From Cetobacterium sp. ZOR0034 (GTDB taxonomy: Bacteria; Fusobacteriota; Fusobacteriia; Fusobacteriales; Fusobacteriaceae), in assembly GCF_000799075.1 (NCBI RefSeq), contig NZ_JTLI01000044.1, positions 43,995 through 107,994 of the forward strand: a stretch of DNA of 64,000 nucleotides. Reading direction: 5' to 3'. The position numbers were made by a program, and so were the translations under genes. Under the pieces are notes generated by a model. The model ran no database searches, was not told the origin of the DNA, and saw only the letters and a list, made by a program, of their open reading frames with translations. Below, in pieces: positions 40,684 through 48,186 of the stretch (position 1 is its first letter; each line of letters starts with the position of its first letter).

Positions 40684-40701
40684 GGGAGGCTTATACCTCC
40701 C
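40684..40701 (-). terminator. Leaky hairpin between mglB and mglA
   Basis: Minus-strand hairpin GGGAGG / CCTCCC with 6-nt loop followed by TTTCTTT, in the 65-bp gap between mglB and mglA. It could stop part of the transcripts and give more MglB than MglA/MglC, a common pattern in binding-protein operons. Confidence 0.55.
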
Positions 40702-40709
40702 CTCACCTA

Positions 40710-41693
40710 TTACTTTTTAAAATCATTTAAATTGTCTTTATCTACACCTACATATGGTACTCTTAATATCTTATCTTTTAACTCCCACTTAGTTCCTTCT
40801 GTTGGAGCTTTCTTTCTTGCTAAGTTTTTAGCTATTTCATATGTAGCTTCTCCTTGATTTTTACCATCATTTAACACAGTTCCAGCTATCTCTCCATTTT
40901 CCACCATAACTAAAACCTCAGCTAACGCATCAACTCCAAATACTGGTGTTTTTGCTCTACCGTTAGCTTTTAAAGCTTCTACTGCTCCCATAGCCATTCC
41001 ATCGTTATTTGCAATAACTACCTCTATTTTATCTCCATTTGGTCCTGATAACCAAGCTTCCATTTTATCTTTTGCCATAGCTGCATCCCACATACCAGTA
41101 TCCATATGTAACTCTTGAGTTTTTACTCCTTTTTCGTTAAGAGTTTTTGTTACATAAGTTGTTCTAGCTTCTGCATCTGGATGTCCAGGCTCTCCTTTTA
41201 ATAAAACATATTGAACTACCCCATCTTTATTTAAATCCCATTCAGGATGCATAGCCCAATGTTTAGCTATTAATTCACCTTGGATTACTCCAGATTCTTT
41301 TGAGTCTGTTCCCACATAATAAGCTTTATCATAGCTATCCATATCAGCCTTAGATGGTTCTTTATTGTAGAATACAACTGGAATATCTTCTGCTTTTGCT
41401 TTTGCTATAACTGTTGATGCTGCAGCTGGATCAACTAAGTTAATTGCTAAAGCGTCAACACCTTTTGCAATTAAAACATCCACCTGATCATTTTGTTTAG
41501 ATTGGTCATTTTGTGAATCGTTCATTAATACTTCAACATCTTTATCATTTTTTGCAACTGCTTCAATACTTTGTCTCACTGTTGACATAAAGTTGTCATC
41601 ATAACGATAAATTGTCACTCCAATTTTTGTTGGTGCTGCCGATGCTACTGTTGTTAGAGCTAATGCTCCTAATAAAACCGAAACTCTCTTCAT
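40710..41693 (-). CDS. mglB: Galactose/glucose-binding protein
   Basis: Periplasmic sugar-binding protein (327 residues) with a Sec signal (cut after about 19, ASA). Type I periplasmic binding fold: [19 protein letters not shown] at the N-terminus and [25 protein letters not shown] near the C-terminus match Mgl[12 protein letters not shown] loop resembles the calcium site of the family. GGAGGGG precedes the ATG; first gene of mglBAC. Confidence 0.94.
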   Translation of the reverse strand: MKRVSVLLGALALTTVASAAPTKIGVTIYRYDDNFMSTVRQSIEAVAKNDKDVEVLMNDSQNDQSKQNDQVDVLIAKGVDALAINLVDPAAASTVIAKAKAEDIPVVFYNKEPSKADMDSYDKAYYVGTDSKESGVIQGELIAKHWAMHPEWDLNKDGVVQYVLLKGEPGHPDAEARTTYVTKTLNEKGVKTQELHMDTGMWDAAMAKDKMEAWLSGPNGDKIEVVIANNDGMAMGAVEALKANGRAKTPVFGVDALAEVLVMVENGEIAGTVLNDGKNQGEATYEIAKNLARKKAPTEGTKWELKDKILRVPYVGVDKDNLNDFKK

Positions 41694-41718
41694 AAAACCC
41701 CTCCAAAATTGTAATTAT

Positions 41719-41746
41719 ATGAAACATAATGTCAATTATACTTCAT
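41719..41746 (-). promoter_or_regulatory. Dyad over the mglB -10 region
   Basis: A 28-bp interrupted dyad with arms ATGAA-nn-ATAAT and ATTAT-nn-TTCAT about a 4-bp centre. It covers the -10 of the mglB promoter, so it could be a repressor operator. The regulator is not in the window. Confidence 0.45.
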
Positions 41747-41764
41747 GTTTAGACCTAATGTCAA
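41735..41764 (-). promoter_or_regulatory. Promoter of mglBAC
   Basis: Minus-strand TTGACA (41764-41759), 18-bp spacer, TATAAT (41740-41735), about 41 bp before the mglB start. Confidence 0.7.
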
Positions 41765-41779
41765 GCAGTTAAAAAAAGT

Positions 41780-41831
41780 AAAGAGTGACTTTTTTTCTCA
41801 GGTAAAATAACCCGGAATTTTATCACTCTTT
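41780..41831. other. Long hairpin between mglB and the tRNA promoter
   Basis: Inverted arms AAAGAGTGA (41780-41788) and TCACTCTTT (41823-41831) enclose a GGT/ACC mini-hairpin. It is next to the -35 of the tRNA promoter and upstream of the mglB promoter on the other strand, so neither known transcript needs it as terminator. Role unknown. Confidence 0.4.
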
Positions 41832-41835
41832 TTTC

Positions 41836-41864
41836 TTGACAAGATATTTTTTTTATGTTAAATT
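41836..41864 (+). promoter_or_regulatory. Promoter of tRNA-Arg
   Basis: TTGACA followed after 17 bp by TAAATT, ending about 16 bp before the tRNA 5' end. Strong -35, weak -10. Confidence 0.55.
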
Positions 41865-41879
41865 TTGACTACATTACGT

Positions 41880-41956
41880 GTATCTGTAGCTCAGTTGGAT
41901 AGAGCAACTCCCTCCTAAGGAGTAGGTCATGAGTTCAATTCTCTTCAGGTACACCA
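41880..41956 (+). tRNA. tRNA-Arg (anticodon CCT)
   Basis: Cloverleaf of 77 nt with encoded CCA. Acceptor stem GTATCTG/CAGGTAC, D-stem GCTC/GAGC, anticodon stem ACTCC/GGAGT with loop CTCCTAA, so it reads AGG. The T-stem ATGAG/CTCTT has one T-T mismatch at its second pair, so the fold is slightly irregular; the acceptor stem has one T-G wobble pair. The convergent dprA gene ends only 2 bases away. Confidence 0.93.
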
Positions 41957-41958
41957 CT

Positions 41959-42942
41959 TTAAGAAAACTTAAATGTAAAAAGTGTTGCTGGCTTTGCTGT
42001 CAAAATTTTTATTATCTCCATATCAGAATAACAACTTATAAATGTCAATTTCGATATATTCTTCAACGTAAACATAGTTTGATTCTTCTTTATATTTCTG
42101 ATATAAACTTTTCTTTTTTCTAAAAAAGCTGCTTTTATAGTCGTTATTGTTCCACCTTTATTTCCCGTCTCCAAAACTAATAACTCCTCAGCTAAATAAG
42201 CTTGAAGTCTATTTCTTGCCAACAAATAAATCCCTCTAACACCTATACTCGGAGGAAGTTCTGAAACTAGCGTCCCCTCATTTTCAAGTATCTCTTTACT
42301 CAATTCTAAATTTTCTTTTGGATATATCTCTGTTCCTAGCCCTTGACCTAAGATAGCTATATTTTTTATCTCATGCTCCATTGTTATTTTATGCCCAATC
42401 GTATCACACCCTAAGGCCAAACCACTTATATTATATCTCAATTTTTGCTTAAGATTTCTTACAATCTCCTCTGTAAATTGTGTTATTTTTTCATCTTCAG
42501 GATTTCTCGTTCCTACTATCGATATGCTGTCAGTCAAAAAATCATTATCTAAAGGTTTTCCTTTATAATATAAAACAAATGGTGGCGTTTTACACAATCG
42601 CAACTTCTCAGGATAATCAGAACAAAAATATGTACACATTTTTATATTCTCTTTCTCCATTAGATTTTTTTCTTTTTGTATTCCATTTTTCAGATCTCTC
42701 AAAATCTTAAAATCACCAAACAAATTCTTTATTTTTTCTTTCTCTACTCCATCTTTCAATTCGTTTATAATTTCTAAAACATCCTTATAACTCTCTTTAA
42801 AGACATTTACTCCTAACTCACTTGATCTTCTAAAAACCTTAAATAAATACTCAGGTGAAAAAGCTAAAACTTCTAATCTACCTACATCTACAATCATAGA
42901 TCCTATCATAGACCACAAAATCATATCATCTTTCGAATACAT
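41959..42942 (-). CDS. dprA: DprA-like DNA-processing protein
   Basis: A 327-residue Rossmann-fold protein of the DprA/Smf family, which loads RecA onto incoming single-stranded DNA in transformation. Recognisable parts: a helical N-terminal region, GTRNP, SGLALGCDTIGHK, AILGQGLGTEIYPKEN and LVLETGNKGGTITTIKAAFLEKRKVYI. The C-terminal winged helix of longer DprA proteins is not evident. The coding sequence ends 2 bases from the tRNA-Arg gene on the other strand. Confidence 0.87.
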   Translation of the reverse strand: MYSKDDMILWSMIGSMIVDVGRLEVLAFSPEYLFKVFRRSSELGVNVFKESYKDVLEIINELKDGVEKEKIKNLFGDFKILRDLKNGIQKEKNLMEKENIKMCTYFCSDYPEKLRLCKTPPFVLYYKGKPLDNDFLTDSISIVGTRNPEDEKITQFTEEIVRNLKQKLRYNISGLALGCDTIGHKITMEHEIKNIAILGQGLGTEIYPKENLELSKEILENEGTLVSELPPSIGVRGIYLLARNRLQAYLAEELLVLETGNKGGTITTIKAAFLEKRKVYIRNIKKNQTMFTLKNISKLTFISCYSDMEIIKILTAKPATLFTFKFS

Positions 42943-43018
42943 AAATCACCTTCCTTTTAAGTACTTATAAGATTACTACTCTATTTCCGTACTCTATCTT
43001 TTATTTTTTATTTTTTTC

Positions 43019-43047
43019 TTTACAATCTCTTTATTTTAATGTATACT
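43019..43047 (+). promoter_or_regulatory. Promoter of the yjiH-like gene leader
   Basis: TTTACA (43019-43024), 17-bp spacer, TATACT (43042-43047). Predicted RNA start about 43054, giving a leader of about 200 nt. Confidence 0.7.
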
Positions 43048-43053
43048 TAACTG

Positions 43054-43187
43054 ACAATTTAAACAGAGGTTAGTTCACTTATATGTTTTGAGCCTAAGGC
43101 CGATGGCGATGACGACATGTTCCTGTGAATTAAGTATTACGAAGCTGCCATAGTAATACGCTTAATAATATAAGTTCTCAATTCAGG
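43054..43187 (+). ncRNA. Structured leader RNA, candidate riboswitch of unrecognised class
   Basis: The region folds by eye into a closed domain. A closing stem pairs 43077-43084 (ACTTATAT) with 43168-43175 (ATATAAGT). Inside is a 12-bp stem with a 2-nt bulge (43129-43140 with 43153-43166) capped by a 12-nt loop GAAGCTGCCATA. A GC-rich part (43091-43112) contains TGGC (43104-43107), able to pair with GCCA of that loop (43147-43150) as a kissing contact. The GC-rich, loop-rich sequence stands out from its AT-rich surroundings. Promoter, domain, terminator and gene follow in the order of a transcription-attenuating leader. I could not match it to a known riboswitch consensus. Confidence 0.6.
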
Positions 43188-43214
43188 CATACTTTTTATT
43201 AAGTATGTTTTTTT
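43188..43214 (+). terminator. Intrinsic terminator in the leader of the yjiH-like gene
   Basis: Hairpin CATACTT / AAGTATG with 6-nt loop and seven T. ATACTT of its 5' arm could instead pair with AAGTAT at 43132-43137 of the upstream domain, a possible antiterminator. Confidence 0.75.
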
Positions 43215-43220
43215 ATTTGG

Positions 43221-43244
43221 CAGAAATTTTAAAATTTCTGGAGG
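43221..43244 (+). promoter_or_regulatory. Palindrome abutting the ribosome-binding site of the yjiH-like gene
   Basis: A perfect 20-bp palindrome (43221-43240; arms CAGAAATTTT) whose last base is the first G of the GGAGG site. It could hinder ribosome access or act as an operator. Confidence 0.4.
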
Positions 43245-43253
43245 TTTTTTATA

Positions 43254-44576
43254 ATGGCAATACTAAAATTTGGTATTTATTCTTTAATAGGACTATTAGC
43301 TTTTTTAGCTCCTATTTCAATTGGTGGTGAGTCTTCTATAATAATGGGTCACCTAAAAAACTTTGTTCTAAATAACTATTCAAGTTGGGTTAATTTCCTA
43401 ATAATGTTCTGTTCTACAATAACAATAGCTGGAACAATCTTAGGATTTATTAAAAAAAGCTTTAAAGAGCAATACTTAAATGACCTTTTCGTGACTGATA
43501 AACTTAGTGGTATTTTAAGAATTGGTGGATCTTTAATGTTTATAATGATCTCACTTGGAGTTGCACCTGAATTTTTAAGTAATGAGAATACTGGTGGATT
43601 AATGGCTGGAGATATGATTCCTCCTCTTATGGTTACTTTCTTCATAGGAGTTATGTTAATGCCACTACTTACATCTTTTGGACTTGTTGAATTTATTGGA
43701 ACACTTATCGCTCCAATTATGAAAAAAGTATTCAAGGTTCCTGGTTATGCTGCTATTGATGCTCTTGCTTCATTCTTAGGAGATGGAACAATTGGTATAG
43801 TAGTTACAGATCAACAATATCAAAAAGGATACTACACTCAAAGAGAGGCTGCTATAATCGCAACTTCATTCTCTATCGTTGGTATTTCATTTGCTGCTGT
43901 TGTTGCTGATTTATTACAATTTTCGAAAATTTTCTGGGTATTCTACGGAACAATAGCTTTCTCAACTATAGTTGCTGGATTTATTATCGCTAGATTACCA
44001 TTAAAAAAGTTTAAAAATGAATATTTCGAAGGTAACAAAGTTGATGATAATGGAGCTAAAAGTTTTGCAGAGGCTTTACACTTAGCTACATCAACTGCTG
44101 GAAAGGCATCTGAAAAAGAGATTGTTGTAGATTCATTATTCAAAGTTTTAGTTATCTACATTACATTTATTCCGGTTATTATGTGTGTTGGTTCTATCGG
44201 TTTAGTTATTGCTGAAAATACAAGTTTCTTCAATATACTTTCTATGCCTTTAATGCCAATCTTAAAAATGCTTGGATTCTCACAAGAGGTTGCATCTCAA
44301 ATGGCACCAGCTATGATTGTTGGATTCTCTGACATGTATTTACCTGCATTATTCATTGAAAATACTACTAGTGAAGTAGCTAGATTCATTGTTGGAACGC
44401 TGTCGTTTGCGCAACTAATCTTCTTGAGTGAAACAGGAATGATTCTTGTTAACTCTAAAATGGGATTCTCTATCTTAGATGTTGCGAAGTTTTTCATCTT
44501 AAGAACAATAATCACATTCCCAGTTATATATACAATCGCTATGATACTTGTTAAATTTGGAATATTATCATACTAA
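43254..44576 (+). CDS. YjiH-type membrane protein (nucleoside-recognition family)
   Basis: Inner-membrane protein (440 residues, about 11 membrane segments) of the YjiH family. It corresponds to E. coli YjiH and YjiG joined in one chain; both carry 'nucleoside recognition' (gate) domains, here at about 120-190 (SFGLVEFIGTLIAPIMKKVF, GDGTIGIVVTDQQY) and about 310-400. In E. coli the pair lies next to iadA (isoaspartyl dipeptidase), suggesting peptide or amino-acid transport, but no substrate is proven. It is a single-gene unit controlled by a structured leader. Confidence 0.85.
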   Translation: MAILKFGIYSLIGLLAFLAPISIGGESSIIMGHLKNFVLNNYSSWVNFLIMFCSTITIAGTILGFIKKSFKEQYLNDLFVTDKLSGILRIGGSLMFIMISLGVAPEFLSNENTGGLMAGDMIPPLMVTFFIGVMLMPLLTSFGLVEFIGTLIAPIMKKVFKVPGYAAIDALASFLGDGTIGIVVTDQQYQKGYYTQREAAIIATSFSIVGISFAAVVADLLQFSKIFWVFYGTIAFSTIVAGFIIARLPLKKFKNEYFEGNKVDDNGAKSFAEALHLATSTAGKASEKEIVVDSLFKVLVIYITFIPVIMCVGSIGLVIAENTSFFNILSMPLMPILKMLGFSQEVASQMAPAMIVGFSDMYLPALFIENTTSEVARFIVGTLSFAQLIFLSETGMILVNSKMGFSILDVAKFFILRTIITFPVIYTIAMILVKFGILSY

Positions 44577-44604
44577 AATATACTTTTCAAAGTAATAAAA
44601 AAAT

Positions 44605-44638
44605 AAAAAAAAACGGATTAAAAAATCCGTTTTTTTTA
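44605..44638. terminator. Bidirectional terminator yjiH-like / MATE
   Basis: Hairpin AAAACGGATT / AATCCGTTTT with A and T runs, between convergent genes. Confidence 0.9.
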
Positions 44639-45967
44639 TATAAACCCTTTGGCCATCCATCTCTTTGTTTTCCAACGCCAAAGCATTCCAAATCCTCTTA
44701 TCCATTCATCTGTTCCATTAGCTATCCAAACTCCAACTAACATCCATTCCATTCTTATTCCTAAAATCCAAGAAAGTGGTGCTGCAACTCCTAACATAAC
44801 GATACATCCCATAATCATCGGGAATTTTATATCTCCTGCTGCATGAAGTGCATTTATTACAACTATATTAAATGTTCTTCCAGTTTCAATATATATCATC
44901 CACGGGAAAACTTTCGCTGCAGCTTTTATTACTTCTGCATCCTTTGTAAACATCTCCATAATTCCATATCTAAAAATATACACCAATAAAGAAATAATTG
45001 TCGCCGAAATAAATGAAAGTGTTAAACTTCTCATACACTGATCATAAGCTTTATCCTTATCTCCTGCACCAACAAGTTGTCCAACTTGAATAGCCGTTCC
45101 ATGTCCTAATGCTATCGAGAATATCATAATAAAAGATGAAATCAATGCTAAGTATGTTCTTGCTGTAATCTCTATTGTTCCCATCGTATTTACCATAGAA
45201 AGTATTATAACTTGTGTTAGACTCCAAGTTAGATGCTCTCCAGCTGTCGGAATTCCTATCGATAATATTTTTTTTACTTTTTCGAAAGTAAATTTTTTCA
45301 AATCTTCAAATCTAAACTTACAGAAATATGACATAACTACCAGAGAAACTATAGCTCCTATAAATCTCGAGAATACTGTTGATAGCCCAACTCCTGTAAC
45401 TCCTAAAACAGGTGCTCCCAACCATCCAAATATAAACATACCATTTCCTAAAATATTTAAAAGGTTAACTCCTATATTTACAAAAAGCATCGGTTTTGTA
45501 TTTCCATAACTTTTTAAAATAGCTCCATTCGTTAACGAAATCGCTTGGAATATACAAAGACCTCCAACAAGTTTAAAATAATTCATTCCCATATCTCTCA
45601 AAGCTAAAGGTAATTTTATTTTTACTAAAATCCATTCCCAACCTATAAAGTATACCAGACCTAGAACTAGACCTATGAACACATTCATTATTAAAGAAAC
45701 AGCAATTACCTCTTTTGTTGATTTATGATTTTTAGCTCCTATAAATTGAGCCATTAGTATCGTAGTACCTAAACAGATAAAACTTAGAATTGTATTTTGA
45801 ATCAATAATACCTGACTCATACCTCCAACTGCCCCTACAGCCTTATCACTGAATCTTCCAAGCATAATCGTATCAATATTTCCCACTACTGTCACTAGTA
45901 ACAACTCTAAAAAGATCGGAATCGTTATTGAAAATAATGATTTTTTTCGTTCTAACGTCATTTTCAT
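44636..45967 (-). CDS. MATE family efflux transporter (second copy)
   Basis: Twelve-segment MATE-family exporter (443 residues) like NorM/DinF. N-terminal FLELLLVTVVGNIDTIMLGRFSDKAVGAVG motif region and a second half beginning KILSIGIPTAGEHLTW. Sequence is clearly different from the MATE protein at 16.1-17.5 kb. Substrate unknown; monocistronic. Confidence 0.88.
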   Translation of the reverse strand: MKMTLERKKSLFSITIPIFLELLLVTVVGNIDTIMLGRFSDKAVGAVGGMSQVLLIQNTILSFICLGTTILMAQFIGAKNHKSTKEVIAVSLIMNVFIGLVLGLVYFIGWEWILVKIKLPLALRDMGMNYFKLVGGLCIFQAISLTNGAILKSYGNTKPMLFVNIGVNLLNILGNGMFIFGWLGAPVLGVTGVGLSTVFSRFIGAIVSLVVMSYFCKFRFEDLKKFTFEKVKKILSIGIPTAGEHLTWSLTQVIILSMVNTMGTIEITARTYLALISSFIMIFSIALGHGTAIQVGQLVGAGDKDKAYDQCMRSLTLSFISATIISLLVYIFRYGIMEMFTKDAEVIKAAAKVFPWMIYIETGRTFNIVVINALHAAGDIKFPMIMGCIVMLGVAAPLSWILGIRMEWMLVGVWIANGTDEWIRGFGMLWRWKTKRWMAKGFI

Positions 45968-46103
45968 CTCCCACTTTTATTTAAATTTTTATATCGTTTT
46001 ATTATACTACACCTTTTGTTCTCTGTAAATTTTTTATTGATTTTTCATATATTTTCATATATAATCTAGTCTATACAAAAATTATTTTAATAAAGGAGAG
46101 GTT

Positions 46104-46853
46104 ATGTTGAAAAAATTAATTATCTGCATGCTTACTTTTTTCCTTTATTCATCTATCTCATTTTCTACTGAAATTGATTTTCATATTCCACATGAAATCA
46201 AATATAAAACTATAGAAGTTAAATCAGTTAAAGATTTAGAGAGAAAACCTACTGGAAATCACGTCTACTCTTTAGATGGATTGGATCTAAAAAAATTAAG
46301 TGTCACGAATAGAAAAGAAGCATTTATTTCAATGCTACTCCCTAGTATTGAAGTAGTAAACCAAGAAATCGATAGAGATATATCTATCATTGATGCTTTA
46401 TCAAAAAAAACATCACATACTACGGAAGAAAAAAAAGAATTAGATAGAATTTTTAAAGCCTATAAAGTCTCTGCTTATAATTGGCCTGAGTTAAAAAGAA
46501 GAATGATTAAATATCCAACTTCTTTAATTTTATCTCAAGCAGCAATAGAAAGTGGCTGGGGAACATCAAGAGTTTTTAAAGAAAAAAATAATCTTTTTGG
46601 TATGAATGCATTTAAACATACTAATCGTACTTATAAAGAATATGATTCTATTAAAGATTCTGTTAAAGATTTTGTTCTAACTCTTTCTAGAGTTAATGCA
46701 TATAAATCACTTAGAACCAGAGTTCATGCTGGCGAATCTCCTACACAGATAGCTTACGGTTTAACAAGCTACTCAGAATTAAAAGGAGCGTATATAAAAA
46801 AAGTTCAAACAATGCTTAAAAGTAATAATTTTGAAAAATATGACGATGCATAA
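46104..46853 (+). CDS. Bax-like exported glucosaminidase
   Basis: A 249-residue exported protein: signal peptide (about 1-21), a charged linker, and a glucosaminidase (GH73-type, Bax-like) domain (about 130-245). The catalytic Glu is in the AAIESGWGTSRVF segment; NLFGMNAF and YSELKGAYIKKVQTML are typical. It would cut beta-N-acetylglucosamine bonds of peptidoglycan in the periplasm. Confidence 0.85.
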   Translation: MLKKLIICMLTFFLYSSISFSTEIDFHIPHEIKYKTIEVKSVKDLERKPTGNHVYSLDGLDLKKLSVTNRKEAFISMLLPSIEVVNQEIDRDISIIDALSKKTSHTTEEKKELDRIFKAYKVSAYNWPELKRRMIKYPTSLILSQAAIESGWGTSRVFKEKNNLFGMNAFKHTNRTYKEYDSIKDSVKDFVLTLSRVNAYKSLRTRVHAGESPTQIAYGLTSYSELKGAYIKKVQTMLKSNNFEKYDDA

Positions 46854-46889
46854 AAAAAAGGAATCAAACCTTTGTTTGATTCCTTTTTA
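46853..46889. terminator. Bidirectional terminator bax-like / rhodanese gene
   Basis: 15-bp hairpin with arms ending AAGGAATCAAAC and GTTTGATTCCTT, between convergent genes. Confidence 0.9.
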
Positions 46890-46891
46890 TT

Positions 46892-48172
46892 TTATCTCTC
46901 TTCTCCTATCTCAATTGGATTTTGTGAATTTGCACTCCATCCAATCCATCCGTCAGAATAAAGAGAGTTATTTTTCAATCCCATAACCTCTGAATAAAAT
47001 AGAACTTCCGCAGCTCTCCATCCAGATCCACAGAAGAATGTTAATTCTTTTTCCTCTGAAATTTTTAGCTCATTCCACATAGATATAATCTCATACCCAT
47101 TTCTCATAGTATTATCAACATTTCTATAATCTTCTAAAGTTGTTGATTTGCTTCCTGATTTTCCCCAAATCGATCCTGGAATTCTACCTTTTCTGTGCAT
47201 ATAAGAGTACCCAGATTCTTTTCCTATTCTCTCATTATATGATCTAATATCTACTAAAACTTTATTGTTATCTTCTAATACCTCTTTTGCTCCAACTTCA
47301 TCCACTATCAATTTTTTATTAATCGGCGTCTTAGATCCAAATTCTTTTATTGGGGTAGCCTTTACTACACCCATATCTGTTTTGTATCCTGCTTTTTTCC
47401 AAGCTGCTAAACCACCATTTAAAACTCTAACATCTTTAACTCCTAAATATTTAAAGATAATTGCCAATCTATAAGACGCCATTACATCATCACCATATAA
47501 AACAATAGCATCATCTTTTGATATACCAATCTCTGCTGCAAATTTAATTAGATTTTCATCTGTATTTATCATCCACTCAGGTGGTGGTTCTATACTATCC
47601 GTATTAATATGCGGAGCACCAGGGATATGGTTAGCAACATAAACTGCGGCATCCTTTATACTTCCCCAAGAAGCTTCATAAACCTTAACTTCTTTTTTCT
47701 CTAATTTTTCTTTTAGCCAACTTGGTGGAACTAACATCTCATAGCCTTCATAAACTTCAAAAGGAATTTGAGTATAATCTTTATTTTCAATCAAGTTATA
47801 TGTATAAACCTCATCTAAACCATTTTCCTTTAGATAATTTTCTACCTTTGCTATTTGAGAATTATCAACACCATATAAAACGATATTTTTTTCTTTAACA
47901 ATCCCTTTTTCAACAACTCTTTGTTTTAAAATCTCTTCATTCTTAGAATTTAAGTATTCAGCATCTAACCAAGTATATGAAAAATCTGTAGCTCCTTTTA
48001 TATGTCCATTTTTCTCTAAATTTGACAAGTTCCATCCGTTATATTCATTAGTATCTCTCGTGTCAACAAATACCCACTCTGGATTACTTAAATTCTTCAA
48101 CACCTCATTTGTATCAATATTTTTACCAAATATTAATGTCGATAAAGTAAACATAAATAATAATATTCTCAT
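46892..48172 (-). CDS. Exported protein with three rhodanese domains
   Basis: A 426-residue protein with a signal peptide (about 1-16) and three rhodanese folds. Domain 1 (about 25-135) has the active-loop position replaced by YGVDNS, domain 2 (about 150-280) by YGDDVMAS; both lack the catalytic Cys. Domain 3 (about 300-420) keeps it in FFCGSGWRAAE. Such proteins move sulfane sulfur or detoxify thiosulfate/cyanide; here only one domain can be active. The start is ATG 48172 with AAGGAGAAG upstream; an ATG at 48202 would overlap the next gene. Confidence 0.82.
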   Translation of the reverse strand: MRILLFMFTLSTLIFGKNIDTNEVLKNLSNPEWVFVDTRDTNEYNGWNLSNLEKNGHIKGATDFSYTWLDAEYLNSKNEEILKQRVVEKGIVKEKNIVLYGVDNSQIAKVENYLKENGLDEVYTYNLIENKDYTQIPFEVYEGYEMLVPPSWLKEKLEKKEVKVYEASWGSIKDAAVYVANHIPGAPHINTDSIEPPPEWMINTDENLIKFAAEIGISKDDAIVLYGDDVMASYRLAIIFKYLGVKDVRVLNGGLAAWKKAGYKTDMGVVKATPIKEFGSKTPINKKLIVDEVGAKEVLEDNNKVLVDIRSYNERIGKESGYSYMHRKGRIPGSIWGKSGSKSTTLEDYRNVDNTMRNGYEIISMWNELKISEEKELTFFCGSGWRAAEVLFYSEVMGLKNNSLYSDGWIGWSANSQNPIEIGEER

Positions 48173-48186
48173 CTCTTCTCCTTCTT

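Noticed and set aside
41780..41831. Intrinsic terminator for mglB or the tRNA
   Set aside because: It lies upstream of both promoters, so neither transcript would meet it.
43054..43187. Lysine riboswitch, M-box or fluoride riboswitch
   Set aside because: Fragments such as AGAGG and GCCGATGGCGATG recall parts of these classes, but their other conserved segments and stem order are missing.
16129..45967. The two MATE genes as a recent duplication
   Set aside because: The proteins have equal length but differ along most of their sequence, including the N-terminal motifs.
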